DNA of 64,000 bases from Gammaproteobacteria bacterium (GTDB taxonomy: Bacteria; Pseudomonadota; Gammaproteobacteria; Legionellales; Legionellaceae): the NCBI GenBank assembly GCA_030147855.1, contig JASBUO010000041.1, positions 21,843-85,842 of the forward strand, read 5' to 3'. The first letter of the stretch is position 1. The number at the start of each line of letters is the position of its first letter. A model generated the notes under the pieces. That model saw only the letters and a program-made list of their open reading frames with translations, was not told the DNA's origin and did no database searches. Of this stretch, positions 56,296 through 64,000 are shown one piece after another. The position numbers were made by a program, and so were the translations under genes.

Positions 56296-57174
56296 ATGCC
56301 TACTTCAATACGAACAAGCCACGCACCTAAAGGTTACAGTAATATCAAAACACTCATTGTCATTCCAGCACGCTTTAACTCCTCGCGCCTACCAGGCAAG
56401 CCACTCGCGCTCATAGCAGGTCAAACGATGTTAAGTCGCGTGGTTGATATCGCAAGGGCTGCCATTCGTGAAAGCACACACACAGAACTTATCGTTGCAA
56501 CAGATGATGCGCGTATTTTAAAGCACTGCGATGATTTAGGCGTTGTTTCTGTAATGACCTCCGTTGAATGCGAAACAGGTACAGACCGCGCCCTTGCCGC
56601 TATTCAAGCCTTACAAGCAACACCTGATTTTATTATAAACTTGCAAGGAGATGTGCCGCTTATGCCCCCGACTTTTATCACAGCCTTGTTAGATGAAATT
56701 GCAGCAAATCCTGATGTATCGATGTTCACCCCTGTGACACAACTCAGTTGGGACGATTTAGATAAACTACGTCATAATAAAAAGACCACCCCCTTTAGTG
56801 GCACCTGTGCCATTTTGGACAAAGATGACAATGCAGTTTGGTTTTCGAAACAAATCATTCCTGCCATTCGAAAAGAAGATTTACAACGTAAACAATCACT
56901 ATACTCCCCTGTTTTTCGTCATATAGGACTCTATGCCTATTCGCGCGCGCTACTCGAACAATATGTGACCTGGCCACCCAGTTACTACGAACAACTTGAA
57001 GGCCTAGAGCAACTCCGCGTACTTGAAGCAGGGCACCGCATTCGCTGTGTTAAGGTCAGCTCAAATCGACCCACCCTCTCGGGAGTGGATAGCCCAGCAG
57101 ACATTGAGCGTGCCGAAGCACTCATTGCCTCTCATGGCGAACTGCTCGTAGGTAAAGAAGGAGAAGTCGCGTGA
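56296..57174 (+). CDS. kdsB: CMP-KDO synthetase
   Basis: Nucleotidyltransferase of 292 residues that activates 3-deoxy-manno-octulosonate with CTP for lipopolysaccharide. The N-terminal motif LIVIPARFNSSRLPGKPL and NLQGDVPLMPP match KdsB; KTTPFSGTCAI, YAYSRALLEQYV, EQLEGLEQLRVLEAGHRI and the GVDSPADIERAE end are typical. It has about 18 extra residues at the N-terminus and 25 at the C-terminus compared with E. coli (248). Its stop overlaps the next gene's GTG start by 4 bases. Confidence 0.93.
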   Translation: MPTSIRTSHAPKGYSNIKTLIVIPARFNSSRLPGKPLALIAGQTMLSRVVDIARAAIRESTHTELIVATDDARILKHCDDLGVVSVMTSVECETGTDRALAAIQALQATPDFIINLQGDVPLMPPTFITALLDEIAANPDVSMFTPVTQLSWDDLDKLRHNKKTTPFSGTCAILDKDDNAVWFSKQIIPAIRKEDLQRKQSLYSPVFRHIGLYAYSRALLEQYVTWPPSYYEQLEGLEQLRVLEAGHRIRCVKVSSNRPTLSGVDSPADIERAEALIASHGELLVGKEGEVA

Positions 57175-57776
57175 CACGGCTCATTATTGCACGGCACGGA
57201 AATACATTTGGCCCGACCGATACTCCAACACGCGTCGGTGCGCATACAGACATCCCATTGGTGCAATCGGGTATTGAACAAGCCAAGGCAATTGGCAAAT
57301 ATTTTAAAACGGCGCATATCACACCTGATGTTATTTATAGCTCAGAACTAAAGCGCACCCAGCAAACCGCGGCACATGCCGTAAAAGATATGCCCATTAC
57401 ACCTCTTTCATGTTTTAACGAAATTGATTATGGCCCAGATGAGAATAAAACAGAACCAGAAGTCATTGCACGTATTGGTCAGGCAGCAATTGACGCCTGG
57501 AATCTTGGAGGCATAGTTCCTCCTGGCTGGAAAGTGGATCCCAATGCCATTATCCAAGATTGGTTGCGCTTTGGGGAAACAATCCAAAAAGAGCATACAA
57601 ATCAAACTGTGTTTGTGGTGACAAGCAATGGTATTGCACGCTTTGCCCCTCATTTAACCGGAAATTTTGAGCACTTTTGTAAAAACCACAACATTAAACT
57701 CAAAACAGGTGCACTATCTGCTTTTCATTATGCAGACAACGCATGGCACATTGATTATTGGAACATGAGGCCCTAG
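57171..57776 (+). CDS. Histidine phosphatase family protein (GpmB-like)
   Basis: Protein of 201 residues. The phosphoacceptor His is in IIARHGNT, and YSSELKRTQQTA holds the conserved Arg region, with EIDYGPDE and VVTSNGIARF (usual VSHG position is Ser-Asn-Gly). The GTG start overlaps kdsB, so it is coupled to KDO activation. The family includes phosphoglycerate mutases and sugar-phosphate phosphatases. A KDO-8-phosphate phosphatase role is a guess from context only. His in the second motif is missing (SNG instead of SHG), so activity may be altered. Confidence 0.75.
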   Translation: MTRLIIARHGNTFGPTDTPTRVGAHTDIPLVQSGIEQAKAIGKYFKTAHITPDVIYSSELKRTQQTAAHAVKDMPITPLSCFNEIDYGPDENKTEPEVIARIGQAAIDAWNLGGIVPPGWKVDPNAIIQDWLRFGETIQKEHTNQTVFVVTSNGIARFAPHLTGNFEHFCKNHNIKLKTGALSAFHYADNAWHIDYWNMRP

Positions 57777-57879
57777 CACGCCTGCTTGAAACCGGCCCCA
57801 GCCAGTGTGTTCAGCGCACCACCTCTTCCTATGCCATAGTCGCTATTGAGGGCATTCCATTGAAAAAGCAATATTGTTT

Positions 57880-58266
57880 TTAAACCTTATCAGGTGAGCT
57901 ATTGAGTAACTGACGCTGCGCCTCAAAAGCAAAATCATCAACCACTACACTATCTCTTTGTACATCATACGGGGCGTCACAAATGCCCTTAATAATTGCA
58001 ATGGCATGTGGTGTTCCACGCACTGTTGCTGTATTTTTTGAAGGAATTTGTCCTGTAAAACTTGCTGACTCTAACATTGCCTGAATCTCTAGCACACGAA
58101 ACACTTCCATAAATGAACCCCGTACAATAGTTAAGGAAGGCCTCACTAATAACTCAAGGTCTGCACCCGGCTTCTGTGCTGCATGCTGATACAACTTGCT
58201 AATCGCTAAATAGTCTAACGTCAGAGACTCTAACTCATCCCATCTTGCTCCAAAAAATAACATCAT
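57880..58266 (-). CDS. Hypothetical protein behind a strong promoter
   Basis: Protein of 128 residues I do not recognise. The end AIAIIKGICDAPYDVQRDSVVVDDFAFEAQRQLL weakly resembles the C-terminal region of nucleoside-phosphorylase-fold proteins, where a chain I-R-G-I-C/S-D is usual, but the rest does not allow a firm call. It may be a shortened or decayed relic of such a gene. A good promoter (58290-58319) and GGGG before ATG indicate expression. Convergent with the phosphatase gene. Confidence 0.5.
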   Translation of the reverse strand: MMLFFGARWDELESLTLDYLAISKLYQHAAQKPGADLELLVRPSLTIVRGSFMEVFRVLEIQAMLESASFTGQIPSKNTATVRGTPHAIAIIKGICDAPYDVQRDSVVVDDFAFEAQRQLLNSSPDKV

Positions 58267-58289
58267 GCACCCCGATAAAAAAATATAAA

Positions 58290-58319
58290 ATTATACCAGA
58301 GTGATATTATTTATATCAA
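58290..58319 (-). promoter_or_regulatory. Predicted sigma-70 promoter of the 128-residue gene
   Basis: On the minus strand TTGATA (58314-58319) and TATAAT (58290-58295) are separated by 18 bases. The -35 box overlaps the iscS stop, 24 bases before the ATG at 58266. Confidence 0.65.
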
Positions 58320-59458
58320 ATGCAAAGCACATTTTTAATCACTTGAAGCGCACACTCAATATCTGCGGCTGTTGTAAAACGCCCCATTGAGATTCGAAGC
58401 GAACTTTGAGCATCCACACTACTTAAACCCAAAGCACTTAAAACATGTGAGCCTGCATCGCGAGACGACCCACATGCAGAAGTCGTCGAAATAGCAAGCT
58501 CATGAAAACGCGCCAGTAACTCACTGTTTTCAATGCCCTTGAAACAAATATTCAAATTACCTGCAATACGCGCCTCTAAACTGCCATTAATGCTCGTATT
58601 TGGTAACACGCTAATACCTTCTAAAAAGCGCTTTCTTAAGCTCAAAAGACGCGCTTCTTCTGACACTCTTAGGCTCTCTCCAAGCACAAAAGCCGCCCCC
58701 ATCCCCACAATTTGATGCGTCGGTAAAGTGCCTGAACGAAGGCCACTCTCATGCCCACCACCAAAAGTTTGTGGCATTAAACGGATACGAGGCTTCTGAC
58801 GCACATACAAAGCACCAATCCCTTTGGGCCCGTATACTTTGTGCGCTGAAAACGACATTAGATCAACCGGTAGCGTCGCTAAGTTCAACGGCAACCGTCC
58901 AACACTTTGCGCTGCGTCTACATGAAAAATAATACCCTTATCCTTAAGAGATACACCAATGGCTTCAATGTCTTGTATGACACCAATTTCATTGTTGACC
59001 TGCATCACAGAAACCAAAATTGTATCAGGCCTAATGGCGGCTTCCAGTACGTTCAAATCTAGCAACCCATCAGGCTTCGGATTAAGATATGTCACTTCAA
59101 ACCCAATACTCTCCAAGTGTTCAAAGCTATCTAATACGGCCTTATGCTCGGTTGCCAGAGTAATCACATGACGACCCTTACGCTGATAAAACTGTGCCGC
59201 CCCAATAATTGCCAAATTGTCAGACTCTGTCGCACCCGATGTAAATATGATGGTCTCGGGAGATGCCCCCACTGTCTCAGCAATTTGCGCGCGTGCTGCT
59301 TGAACTGCACGTGCTGCCGCCTCTCCATACACGTGTGTTTTAGATGCTGGGTTTCCAAAGTCTCCAGAAAAACCCAAATAAGGCAGCATTACTTCGATAA
59401 CTCGCTCATCAACTGGTGTGGTCGCCATATAATCAAAGTAAAGGGGTCGCGTTGTCAC
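58316..59458 (-). CDS. iscS: Cysteine desulfurase IscS/NifS
   Basis: PLP enzyme of 380 residues that takes sulfur from cysteine for Fe-S clusters and tRNA thiolation. PLP Lys lies in SFSAHKVYGPKGIGALYV, a FHVDAAQS gives the PLP Asp, and the catalytic Cys is in TTSACGSSRDAGSHVL (IscS has a SACTS loop, so this is a variant). No iscU/iscA/iscR neighbours, so it may be the second desulfurase. Start GTG overlaps the trmJ stop by four bases. Confidence 0.92.
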   Translation of the reverse strand: MTTRPLYFDYMATTPVDERVIEVMLPYLGFSGDFGNPASKTHVYGEAAARAVQAARAQIAETVGASPETIIFTSGATESDNLAIIGAAQFYQRKGRHVITLATEHKAVLDSFEHLESIGFEVTYLNPKPDGLLDLNVLEAAIRPDTILVSVMQVNNEIGVIQDIEAIGVSLKDKGIIFHVDAAQSVGRLPLNLATLPVDLMSFSAHKVYGPKGIGALYVRQKPRIRLMPQTFGGGHESGLRSGTLPTHQIVGMGAAFVLGESLRVSEEARLLSLRKRFLEGISVLPNTSINGSLEARIAGNLNICFKGIENSELLARFHELAISTTSACGSSRDAGSHVLSALGLSSVDAQSSLRISMGRFTTAADIECALQVIKNVLCI

Positions 59459-60180
59459 TTTGCACCTATCGTCCGTGTGATTTGTGTTAGAATACCACGC
59501 AGAATATTCACTTCAACCACTTCAAGCTTGGCTCGATTAAATAAACGCCTTAAGCGCAACATGATTTGCTTCGGGTTGGAGGGCTTTAAGAAGTCAATCG
59601 CCTCTAACACGTTTTCAAGGTGTGTGTAATATTGCTCGACTTGCTCTGACCTTGCTAAAGCAGTGGCCTTATCTTGTGTCACAGGCAACTGTATCACCGC
59701 ATGTTTTGCAATCTCATATGCAAGAATCTGCACTGCCTGAGATAAATTTAGTGAGCTATATGCAGGGTTTGTTGGAATTTCAACATGATAGTGTCCTCGC
59801 AATAACTCTTCATTGGTAAGCCCTGTGCGCTCACGCCCAAACACAAGCGCTACCTGCGTATCATCAGACATTTTAAACATGGTTTGCGCCGCTGTCTCAG
59901 GCGTTAAACCAGGTAAGGCAATATCTCTCGGACGTGCACTGGTCATCAATGCTAACTGTGTGTCTGCTAATGCTTCATCTAGCGTGTTCACACAAATGGC
60001 GCGCTCCAGCACATCCTGCGCGCCAGAGGCCATTTCAATGGCTTTTTGATCTGGAAATACTTTAGGTGCCACCAAATAAAGACGAGATAACCCCATCGTT
60101 TTCATTGCGCGCGCCGTAGCTCCTATGTTTCCTGGGTGTGAGGTTTCAACCAAAATCACACGAACTGCATTTAATTTCAT
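59455..60180 (-). CDS. trmJ: tRNA (cytidine/uridine-32-2'-O)-methyltransferase TrmJ
   Basis: SPOUT enzyme of 241 residues. VILVETSHPGNIGATARAMKTMGL at the start, FGRERTGLTNEELL with the knot region, and YSSLNLSQAVQILAYEI are characteristic. It makes 2'-O-methyl at C/U32 of tRNAs. I chose ATG 60180 (AGGAAAAG before it); ATG 60195 would only add five residues. Overlaps iscS, the same pair as in many Gammaproteobacteria. Confidence 0.95.
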   Translation of the reverse strand: MKLNAVRVILVETSHPGNIGATARAMKTMGLSRLYLVAPKVFPDQKAIEMASGAQDVLERAICVNTLDEALADTQLALMTSARPRDIALPGLTPETAAQTMFKMSDDTQVALVFGRERTGLTNEELLRGHYHVEIPTNPAYSSLNLSQAVQILAYEIAKHAVIQLPVTQDKATALARSEQVEQYYTHLENVLEAIDFLKPSNPKQIMLRLRRLFNRAKLEVVEVNILRGILTQITRTIGAK

Positions 60181-60258
60181 CTTTTCCTCACTCAAGCCAG
60201 CCTATTTCTATAAAATTTATGTTAGAATACCCGGCTTCTTTTCTTGACGGATACATGC

Positions 60259-61038
60259 ATGGAACCTTTACTTAATATCGCCGTTAATGCGGCAAGAAAT
60301 GCCGGTGATATCATCCTTCGCCATGCCGAACAACTCGAAAGCCTTAAAGTAACACAAAAGGCAAAAAATGATTACTTTTCTGAAGTAGATATTAAATCTG
60401 AACAGTCGATTATTCATACCATCCAAAAAGCATACCCAAATCACGGTATTATTGCTGAAGAAAGTGGAGTGCAACGGCCTGACGCAGATTGTGTCTGGCT
60501 GATTGATCCACTAGATGGTACCAGTAACTATTTACATGGATTTCCTGCCTATTGCGTTTCAATTGCAATGCTTTATCAAGGTAGACTCGAGCACGCTGTT
60601 GTATATGATCCATTACGTCATGAGTGTTTTTCAGCAAGCCGTGGCCGCGGCGCACGTTTAAATGACCGGCGCATTCGTGTTTCTAAAAAAACAACGCTTC
60701 AAACCGCGATGCTTGGCTGTGGCCCTTCTATTCAAAGCCCAGCTCGTGCTCATGCATTTAATTTAGATATTCAACCACTACTCGAGCAATGTACGGTCAT
60801 CCGTCGTATTGGGGCTGCAGCGCTTGAATTGGCCTACGTTGCTTGCGGACGATTAGATGGCTTTTTTGAGTTTGGGCTACGTCCTTGGGATGTTGCTGCA
60901 GGCTGCCTACTTATTCAAGAAGCCGGTGGTTTTGTAAGCGACCCAAAAGGTGGACAAAAGTTTGTGAAACAAGGCAGTGTGATTGCTGGCACCCCTAAAG
61001 TGTTTGATGAAATGCACTCAGCCTTTAAAGCGATTTAA
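60259..61038 (+). CDS. suhB: Inositol-1-monophosphatase SuhB
   Basis: Protein of 259 residues of the FIG/inositol phosphatase superfamily. Metal sites: IIAEESG, WLIDPLDGTSNYLHGFP, and RPWDVAAGCLLIQEAGG near the end. SuhB in E. coli also binds the rRNA antitermination complex. ATG 60259 lies after GGA (60249-60251); TTG 60244 is upstream but not needed. Divergent from trmJ; a TAGAAT -10-like box lies about 30 bases upstream. Confidence 0.95.
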   Translation: MEPLLNIAVNAARNAGDIILRHAEQLESLKVTQKAKNDYFSEVDIKSEQSIIHTIQKAYPNHGIIAEESGVQRPDADCVWLIDPLDGTSNYLHGFPAYCVSIAMLYQGRLEHAVVYDPLRHECFSASRGRGARLNDRRIRVSKKTTLQTAMLGCGPSIQSPARAHAFNLDIQPLLEQCTVIRRIGAAALELAYVACGRLDGFFEFGLRPWDVAAGCLLIQEAGGFVSDPKGGQKFVKQGSVIAGTPKVFDEMHSAFKAI

Positions 61039-61050
61039 TCGGCTTAATAT

Positions 61051-61084
61051 GCTACCGGGCGCTTGGACCATACCACCCGGTAGC
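61051..61084. terminator. Terminator between convergent suhB and sppA-like gene
   Basis: GCTACCGGG pairs with CCCGGTAGC across a 16-base loop, nine base pairs. It is followed on the plus strand by TTCTCT, so weak T-run only. Its location 13 bases after the suhB stop fits bidirectional termination. Confidence 0.6.
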
Positions 61085-61126
61085 TTCTCTAGATACTCCT
61101 TTCGTAATAGCTCGCTAGCTATGGCG

Positions 61127-62092
61127 TTATTGAATACCAGGATTCAATCCAAATGCAGCAGGAATGTGATTCGCAACTTCTGTGCCTAAGTTTTTAGCCA
61201 GTAGCTCCATAACATTTTCTTTCGTGGTGTAATCGACAAACTTTTCAACTTTTATCACATCACGTGCAACCGACTCACTACTACCAAAGCCATCAATCAA
61301 GCCGCGTTCACGCGCTTGGACTCCTGTCCAAAATAAACCAGAAAACGTCTCGTCATCTACCTTCAAACGTGCGCCACGCCCTTCTTTTACCCTGGCGATA
61401 AATTGCTGATGCACCAAATCTAACATGCGCTGTAAATAAGCCACATCTTCTGGCTTTTCAGGAGAAAACTGATCTAAAAAGCCTTTATGTGCGCCGGCTG
61501 TTTGCAGCCTACGCGTCACACCTAATTTTTGCAGCGTATCAACAAAGCCAAAACCGTTATAAATAACACCAATTGAACCCACCATACTTGAGGGCGCTGC
61601 ATAAATTTCATCGGCTGCAGCTGCAACGTAGTAAGCAGCGGATGCACATAAGTCAACGCATACCGCATAGGTTTTAATCTCTGGATATTTCTTTTTATAG
61701 TGCATCACCGCATTAAACATATAATCAGCCTGAACAGGGCTTCCACCAGGGCTATCAATTCGGAAAACTAACGCTTTCATGCCCTTATTGGCATAAGCAT
61801 GCTCAAGACTTTCTAAAAAGTTCTCAGCACTCGCTGCTTGCTTATCGGTAATGGTGCCTTTTATATCAATAAGCCCCACATGCGGGCCAACACGCGATGC
61901 AATATCTGCACGATGTGACACAAAAGCACCGTAAAAAATCCAAACCATAATCAGCATAAAAATGACACGTAACACCCAGCGCCAAACACGCTTTCGCTTA
62001 CGTTCAAGTAAATAATCTAGAATTAATTGATTTAATACTTCTTGTGAATTACTCATAGGAATCGCACTTGATTTTTTAGAAAACAAGCCCAC
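61127..62092 (-). CDS. sppA: Signal peptide peptidase SppA-type serine protease (S49)
   Basis: Protein of 321 residues. One N-terminal transmembrane helix (about 41-63) precedes a periplasmic S49 domain. The catalytic Ser is in CASAAYYVAAAADEIYA and the Lys in AGAHKGFLDQF, with FRIDSPGGSP and SMVGSIGV. Such peptidases digest cleaved signal peptides. GTG 62092 is the outermost start; ATG 62056 (MSNSQEVLNQ) is an alternative. Length is that of the short (about 300-residue) SppA forms. Divergent from clpB, whose promoter overlaps this 5' end. Confidence 0.88.
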   Translation of the reverse strand: MGLFSKKSSAIPMSNSQEVLNQLILDYLLERKRKRVWRWVLRVIFMLIMVWIFYGAFVSHRADIASRVGPHVGLIDIKGTITDKQAASAENFLESLEHAYANKGMKALVFRIDSPGGSPVQADYMFNAVMHYKKKYPEIKTYAVCVDLCASAAYYVAAAADEIYAAPSSMVGSIGVIYNGFGFVDTLQKLGVTRRLQTAGAHKGFLDQFSPEKPEDVAYLQRMLDLVHQQFIARVKEGRGARLKVDDETFSGLFWTGVQARERGLIDGFGSSESVARDVIKVEKFVDYTTKENVMELLAKNLGTEVANHIPAAFGLNPGIQ

Positions 62093-62096
62093 ATTT
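62067..62096 (+). promoter_or_regulatory. Heat-shock (sigma-32-like) promoter of clpB
   Basis: CTTGATT at 62067-62073 and CCACATTT at 62089-62096, 15 bases apart, match the sigma-32 consensus CTTGAAA and CCCCATnT at five of seven and seven of eight bases. The expected start is about 50 bases before the clpB ATG. It overlaps the 5' end of the divergent sppA gene. Confidence 0.55.
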
Positions 62097-62155
62097 TACG
62101 TTAGAGAAGATAAAATTCATATCATCTACCACAATAAAAAATAGAGGTGTTCAAA

Positions 62156-64000
62156 ATGCGGATGGATAAACTCACTTCAAAATTTCAAATGGCTATTGCC
62201 GATGCACAATCGCTCGCACTAGGTCGAGAAAATAACTTTATTGAGCCCGAACACCTGATGAAAGCCTTTCTTGACCAACAAGGTGGCAGCTGTAGACCCC
62301 TTTTGACTAAAGCTGGGGTTAACTTGCCTAAACTACGAACTTTAGTTGATGCAGCACTCGATAAATTTCCAAAAGTATCAGGTGTACCAGGCGATATCCA
62401 TGTCTCTAATAGCCTCTCCCAACTACTCAATATTACAGACCAAATTGCTCAAAAAAGAAAAGACAATTATATTTCAAGCGAGTTATTTCTGCTCGCTGTC
62501 ATGGAAAAAACAGACAAGGGGCTTGGTAAGTTACTGGTAGATGCCGGCGCAAACCTAAAAGCAATTGAAAAAGCCATTGAAGAAATGCGAGGCGGTGAAG
62601 CTGTGGATGATCCTAACGCTGAAGAACAACGCCAAGCACTTGAAAAATACACACTCGACTTAACTGAGCGTGCAGAACAAGGCAAACTTGATCCAGTCAT
62701 TGGGCGTGATGATGAAATTCGTCGCACCATCCAAGTGCTGCAGCGCCGCACAAAAAATAATCCTGTTCTCATTGGAGAGCCTGGCGTTGGAAAAACAGCG
62801 ATTGCTGAAGGACTTGCGCAACGTATTATCAATGGCGAGGTGCCTGAAGGCCTAAAAAACAAGCGCTTGCTCTCGCTCGATATGGGCGCACTTATTGCTG
62901 GTGCTAAATTTCGTGGTGAGTTCGAAGAGCGCTTAAAAGGCGTTTTAAAAGATTTAGAAAAACAAGAAGGACAGGTTATTTTATTTATTGATGAAATTCA
63001 TACCATGGTCGGGGCAGGTAAAGCGGAAGGCTCGATGGATGCGGGTAACATGCTAAAACCGGCCCTTGCTCGGGGCGAGTTACACTGTATTGGTGCCACT
63101 ACCCTCAACGAATACCGCGAAAATGTTGAAAAAGATGCGGCACTTGAAAGACGCTTTCAAAAAGTACTCGTCAATGAACCAAGTGTTGAAGACACCATTG
63201 CCATCTTGCGCGGTTTAAAAGAACGTTATGAAGTGCATCACGGGGTTGAAATCACAGACCCTGCTATTGTTGCAGCCGCAACCCTTTCACACCGTTACAT
63301 TACAGACCGCCAACTGCCCGATAAAGCGATTGATTTAATTGACGAAGCAGGCAGTCAGATTCGCATGGAAATTGATTCCAAACCAGAAACCATGGACAAA
63401 CTCGACAGGCGCTTAATTCAGCTTAAAATTGAGCGCGAAGCACTTAAAAAAGAATCAGACGATGCCTCTAAAAAACGCTTGGAAGATCTCGAAACAACCA
63501 TTGATGGGCTCGAAAAAGAATATGCAGACCTCGAAGACATTTGGAAGGCTGAAAAAGCAAGCCTACAGGGTACAACACAAGTGAAAGAGCAATTGGAACA
63601 AGCGCGGCTTGAAATGGAATCAGCCAAGCGTGCAGGTGACTTAACTCGTATGTCAGAGCTTCAATATGGTCGCATTCCAGAGCTTGAAAAAGCGTTGGCT
63701 GATGCAACACAAACAGAACAGCAAGAAACCAAATTAGTACGAAACAAAGTCACTAGTGAGGAAATTGCAGAAGTTGTTTCTAAATGGACTGGTATTCCCG
63801 TTGCCAAAATGCTCGAAGGTGAAAAAGAAAAACTGCTGCAAATGGAGCATGTATTGCATGAACAAGTAATTGGACAAAATGAAGCAGTAGATGCTGTCTC
63901 AAATGCTATTCGTCGCTCACGCTCAGGCCTTTCAGATCCCAACCGCCCCATTGGCTCGTTTTTATTTCTTGGCCCAACTGGTGTTGGTAAAACTGAGCTT
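62156..64000 (+). CDS. clpB: Chaperone ClpB, N-terminal two thirds (runs off window)
   Basis: AAA+ disaggregase; 615 codons visible, and the frame is open to the last base. N domain (about 1-145), AAA-1 with Walker [14 protein letters not shown] and Walker [16 protein letters not shown], then a long coiled-coil middle domain (about 400-530) of the ClpB type (rich in Glu/Lys), and the start of AAA-2 with [19 protein letters not shown] and its Walker [11 protein letters not shown] at the very end. It dissolves protein aggregates with DnaK. ATG 62156 has AGAGGTG upstream; ATG 62162 is an alternative. Confidence 0.97.
   Translation, partial: MRMDKLTSKFQMAIADAQSLALGRENNFIEPEHLMKAFLDQQGGSCRPLLTKAGVNLPKLRTLVDAALDKFPKVSGVPGDIHVSNSLSQLLNITDQIAQKRKDNYISSELFLLAVMEKTDKGLGKLLVDAGANLKAIEKAIEEMRGGEAVDDPNAEEQRQALEKYTLDLTERAEQGKLDPVIGRDDEIRRTIQVLQRRTKNNPVLIGEPGVGKTAIAEGLAQRIINGEVPEGLKNKRLLSLDMGALIAGAKFRGEFEERLKGVLKDLEKQEGQVILFIDEIHTMVGAGKAEGSMDAGNMLKPALARGELHCIGATTLNEYRENVEKDAALERRFQKVLVNEPSVEDTIAILRGLKERYEVHHGVEITDPAIVAAATLSHRYITDRQLPDKAIDLIDEAGSQIRMEIDSKPETMDKLDRRLIQLKIEREALKKESDDASKKRLEDLETTIDGLEKEYADLEDIWKAEKASLQGTTQVKEQLEQARLEMESAKRAGDLTRMSELQYGRIPELEKALADATQTEQQETKLVRNKVTSEEIAEVVSKWTGIPVAKMLEGEKEKLLQMEHVLHEQVIGQNEAVDAVSNAIRRSRSGLSDPNRPIGSFLFLGPTGVGKTEL

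Noticed and set aside
59144-59629. 161-codon frame antisense to iscS/trmJ
   Set aside because: Cys/Arg-rich shadow of iscS and trmJ, both supported by motifs on the other strand.
62467-62862. 131-codon frame antisense to clpB
   Set aside because: Ser/Arg-rich shadow; clpB motifs on the plus strand explain the region.
1-64000. tRNA, rRNA, CRISPR array, IS element or prophage
   Set aside because: All intergenic gaps are short; none show a cloverleaf, repeat-spacer unit, transposase or integrase. Small RNAs cannot be excluded by eye.

Overview
The window is a densely coded chromosomal segment of a gammaproteobacterium with moderately low GC (a little above 40 % by eye). Several blocks are classic gammaproteobacterial synteny: ndk-rlmN-rodZ-hisS-yfgM-bamB-der, rsfS-rlmH-mrdA-mrdB, hisC-phhB, pilC-pilD and trmJ-iscS. 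KdsB, BamB and an outer-membrane-type lipoprotein L,D-transpeptidase show a Gram-negative envelope. A DUF1189 membrane protein, a small holin-like membrane protein, an MdfA-type pump and a stand-alone eukaryotic-like protein kinase are reminiscent of Legionellales, but this placement is inference from remembered gene families. I see no tRNA, rRNA, CRISPR array, transposase or prophage.

Layout. 1-6.0 kb: end of maiA, a membrane protein, asnS, a PAS-GGDEF-EAL protein and pabA/pabB. 6.3-7.7 kb: an amino-acid permease. 7.7-17.3 kb: one tightly overlapping minus-strand operon (cheW, cheR-TPR, cheW, soluble double-PAS MCP, cheA-REC, cheB, cheY, cheC, PAS-GGDEF-HPt) forming a Wsp-like chemosensory system that ends in a diguanylate cyclase. 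17.4-32.7 kb: housekeeping genes, including ClcA, an L,D-transpeptidase, an archaeal-type AspRS, Der, BamB, HisS, a short RodZ, RlmN, Ndk, PyrD and TrhO. 32.8-37.6 kb: a four-gene polysaccharide operon (zinc-ribbon/degenerate-GGDEF regulator, processive GT2 synthase, membrane-fusion protein, GalE). 38.6-42.4 kb: hisC-phhB and two tandem paralogous secreted proteins with a His-then-Cys (permuted NlpC/P60-like) arrangement. 43-47 kb: the RodA/PBP2 elongation cluster. 47.4-53.5 kb: holin-like protein, MFS pump, PdxB, GltA, PilC and PilD. 53.6-56.2 kb: a eukaryotic-like Ser/Thr kinase, a Sel1-repeat protein and a membrane protein. 56.3-64 kb: KdsB, a histidine phosphatase, IscS, TrmJ, SuhB, an SppA-type protease and the first two thirds of ClpB behind a heat-shock-like promoter.

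How it fits together. Cyclic-di-GMP is the recurring theme: a chemosensory operon with a cyclase as its last gene, a probable phosphodiesterase 5 kb away, and an exopolysaccharide operon whose first gene is a degenerate GGDEF protein with three zinc ribbons. The most unusual element is the HPt domain on the cyclase, which takes the place of the receiver domain of WspR and could receive phosphate from the stand-alone CheY or the CheA-linked receiver. The second most interesting are the polysaccharide operon, the tandem papain-fold-like paralogues and the coexistence of AsnRS with an archaeal-type AspRS.
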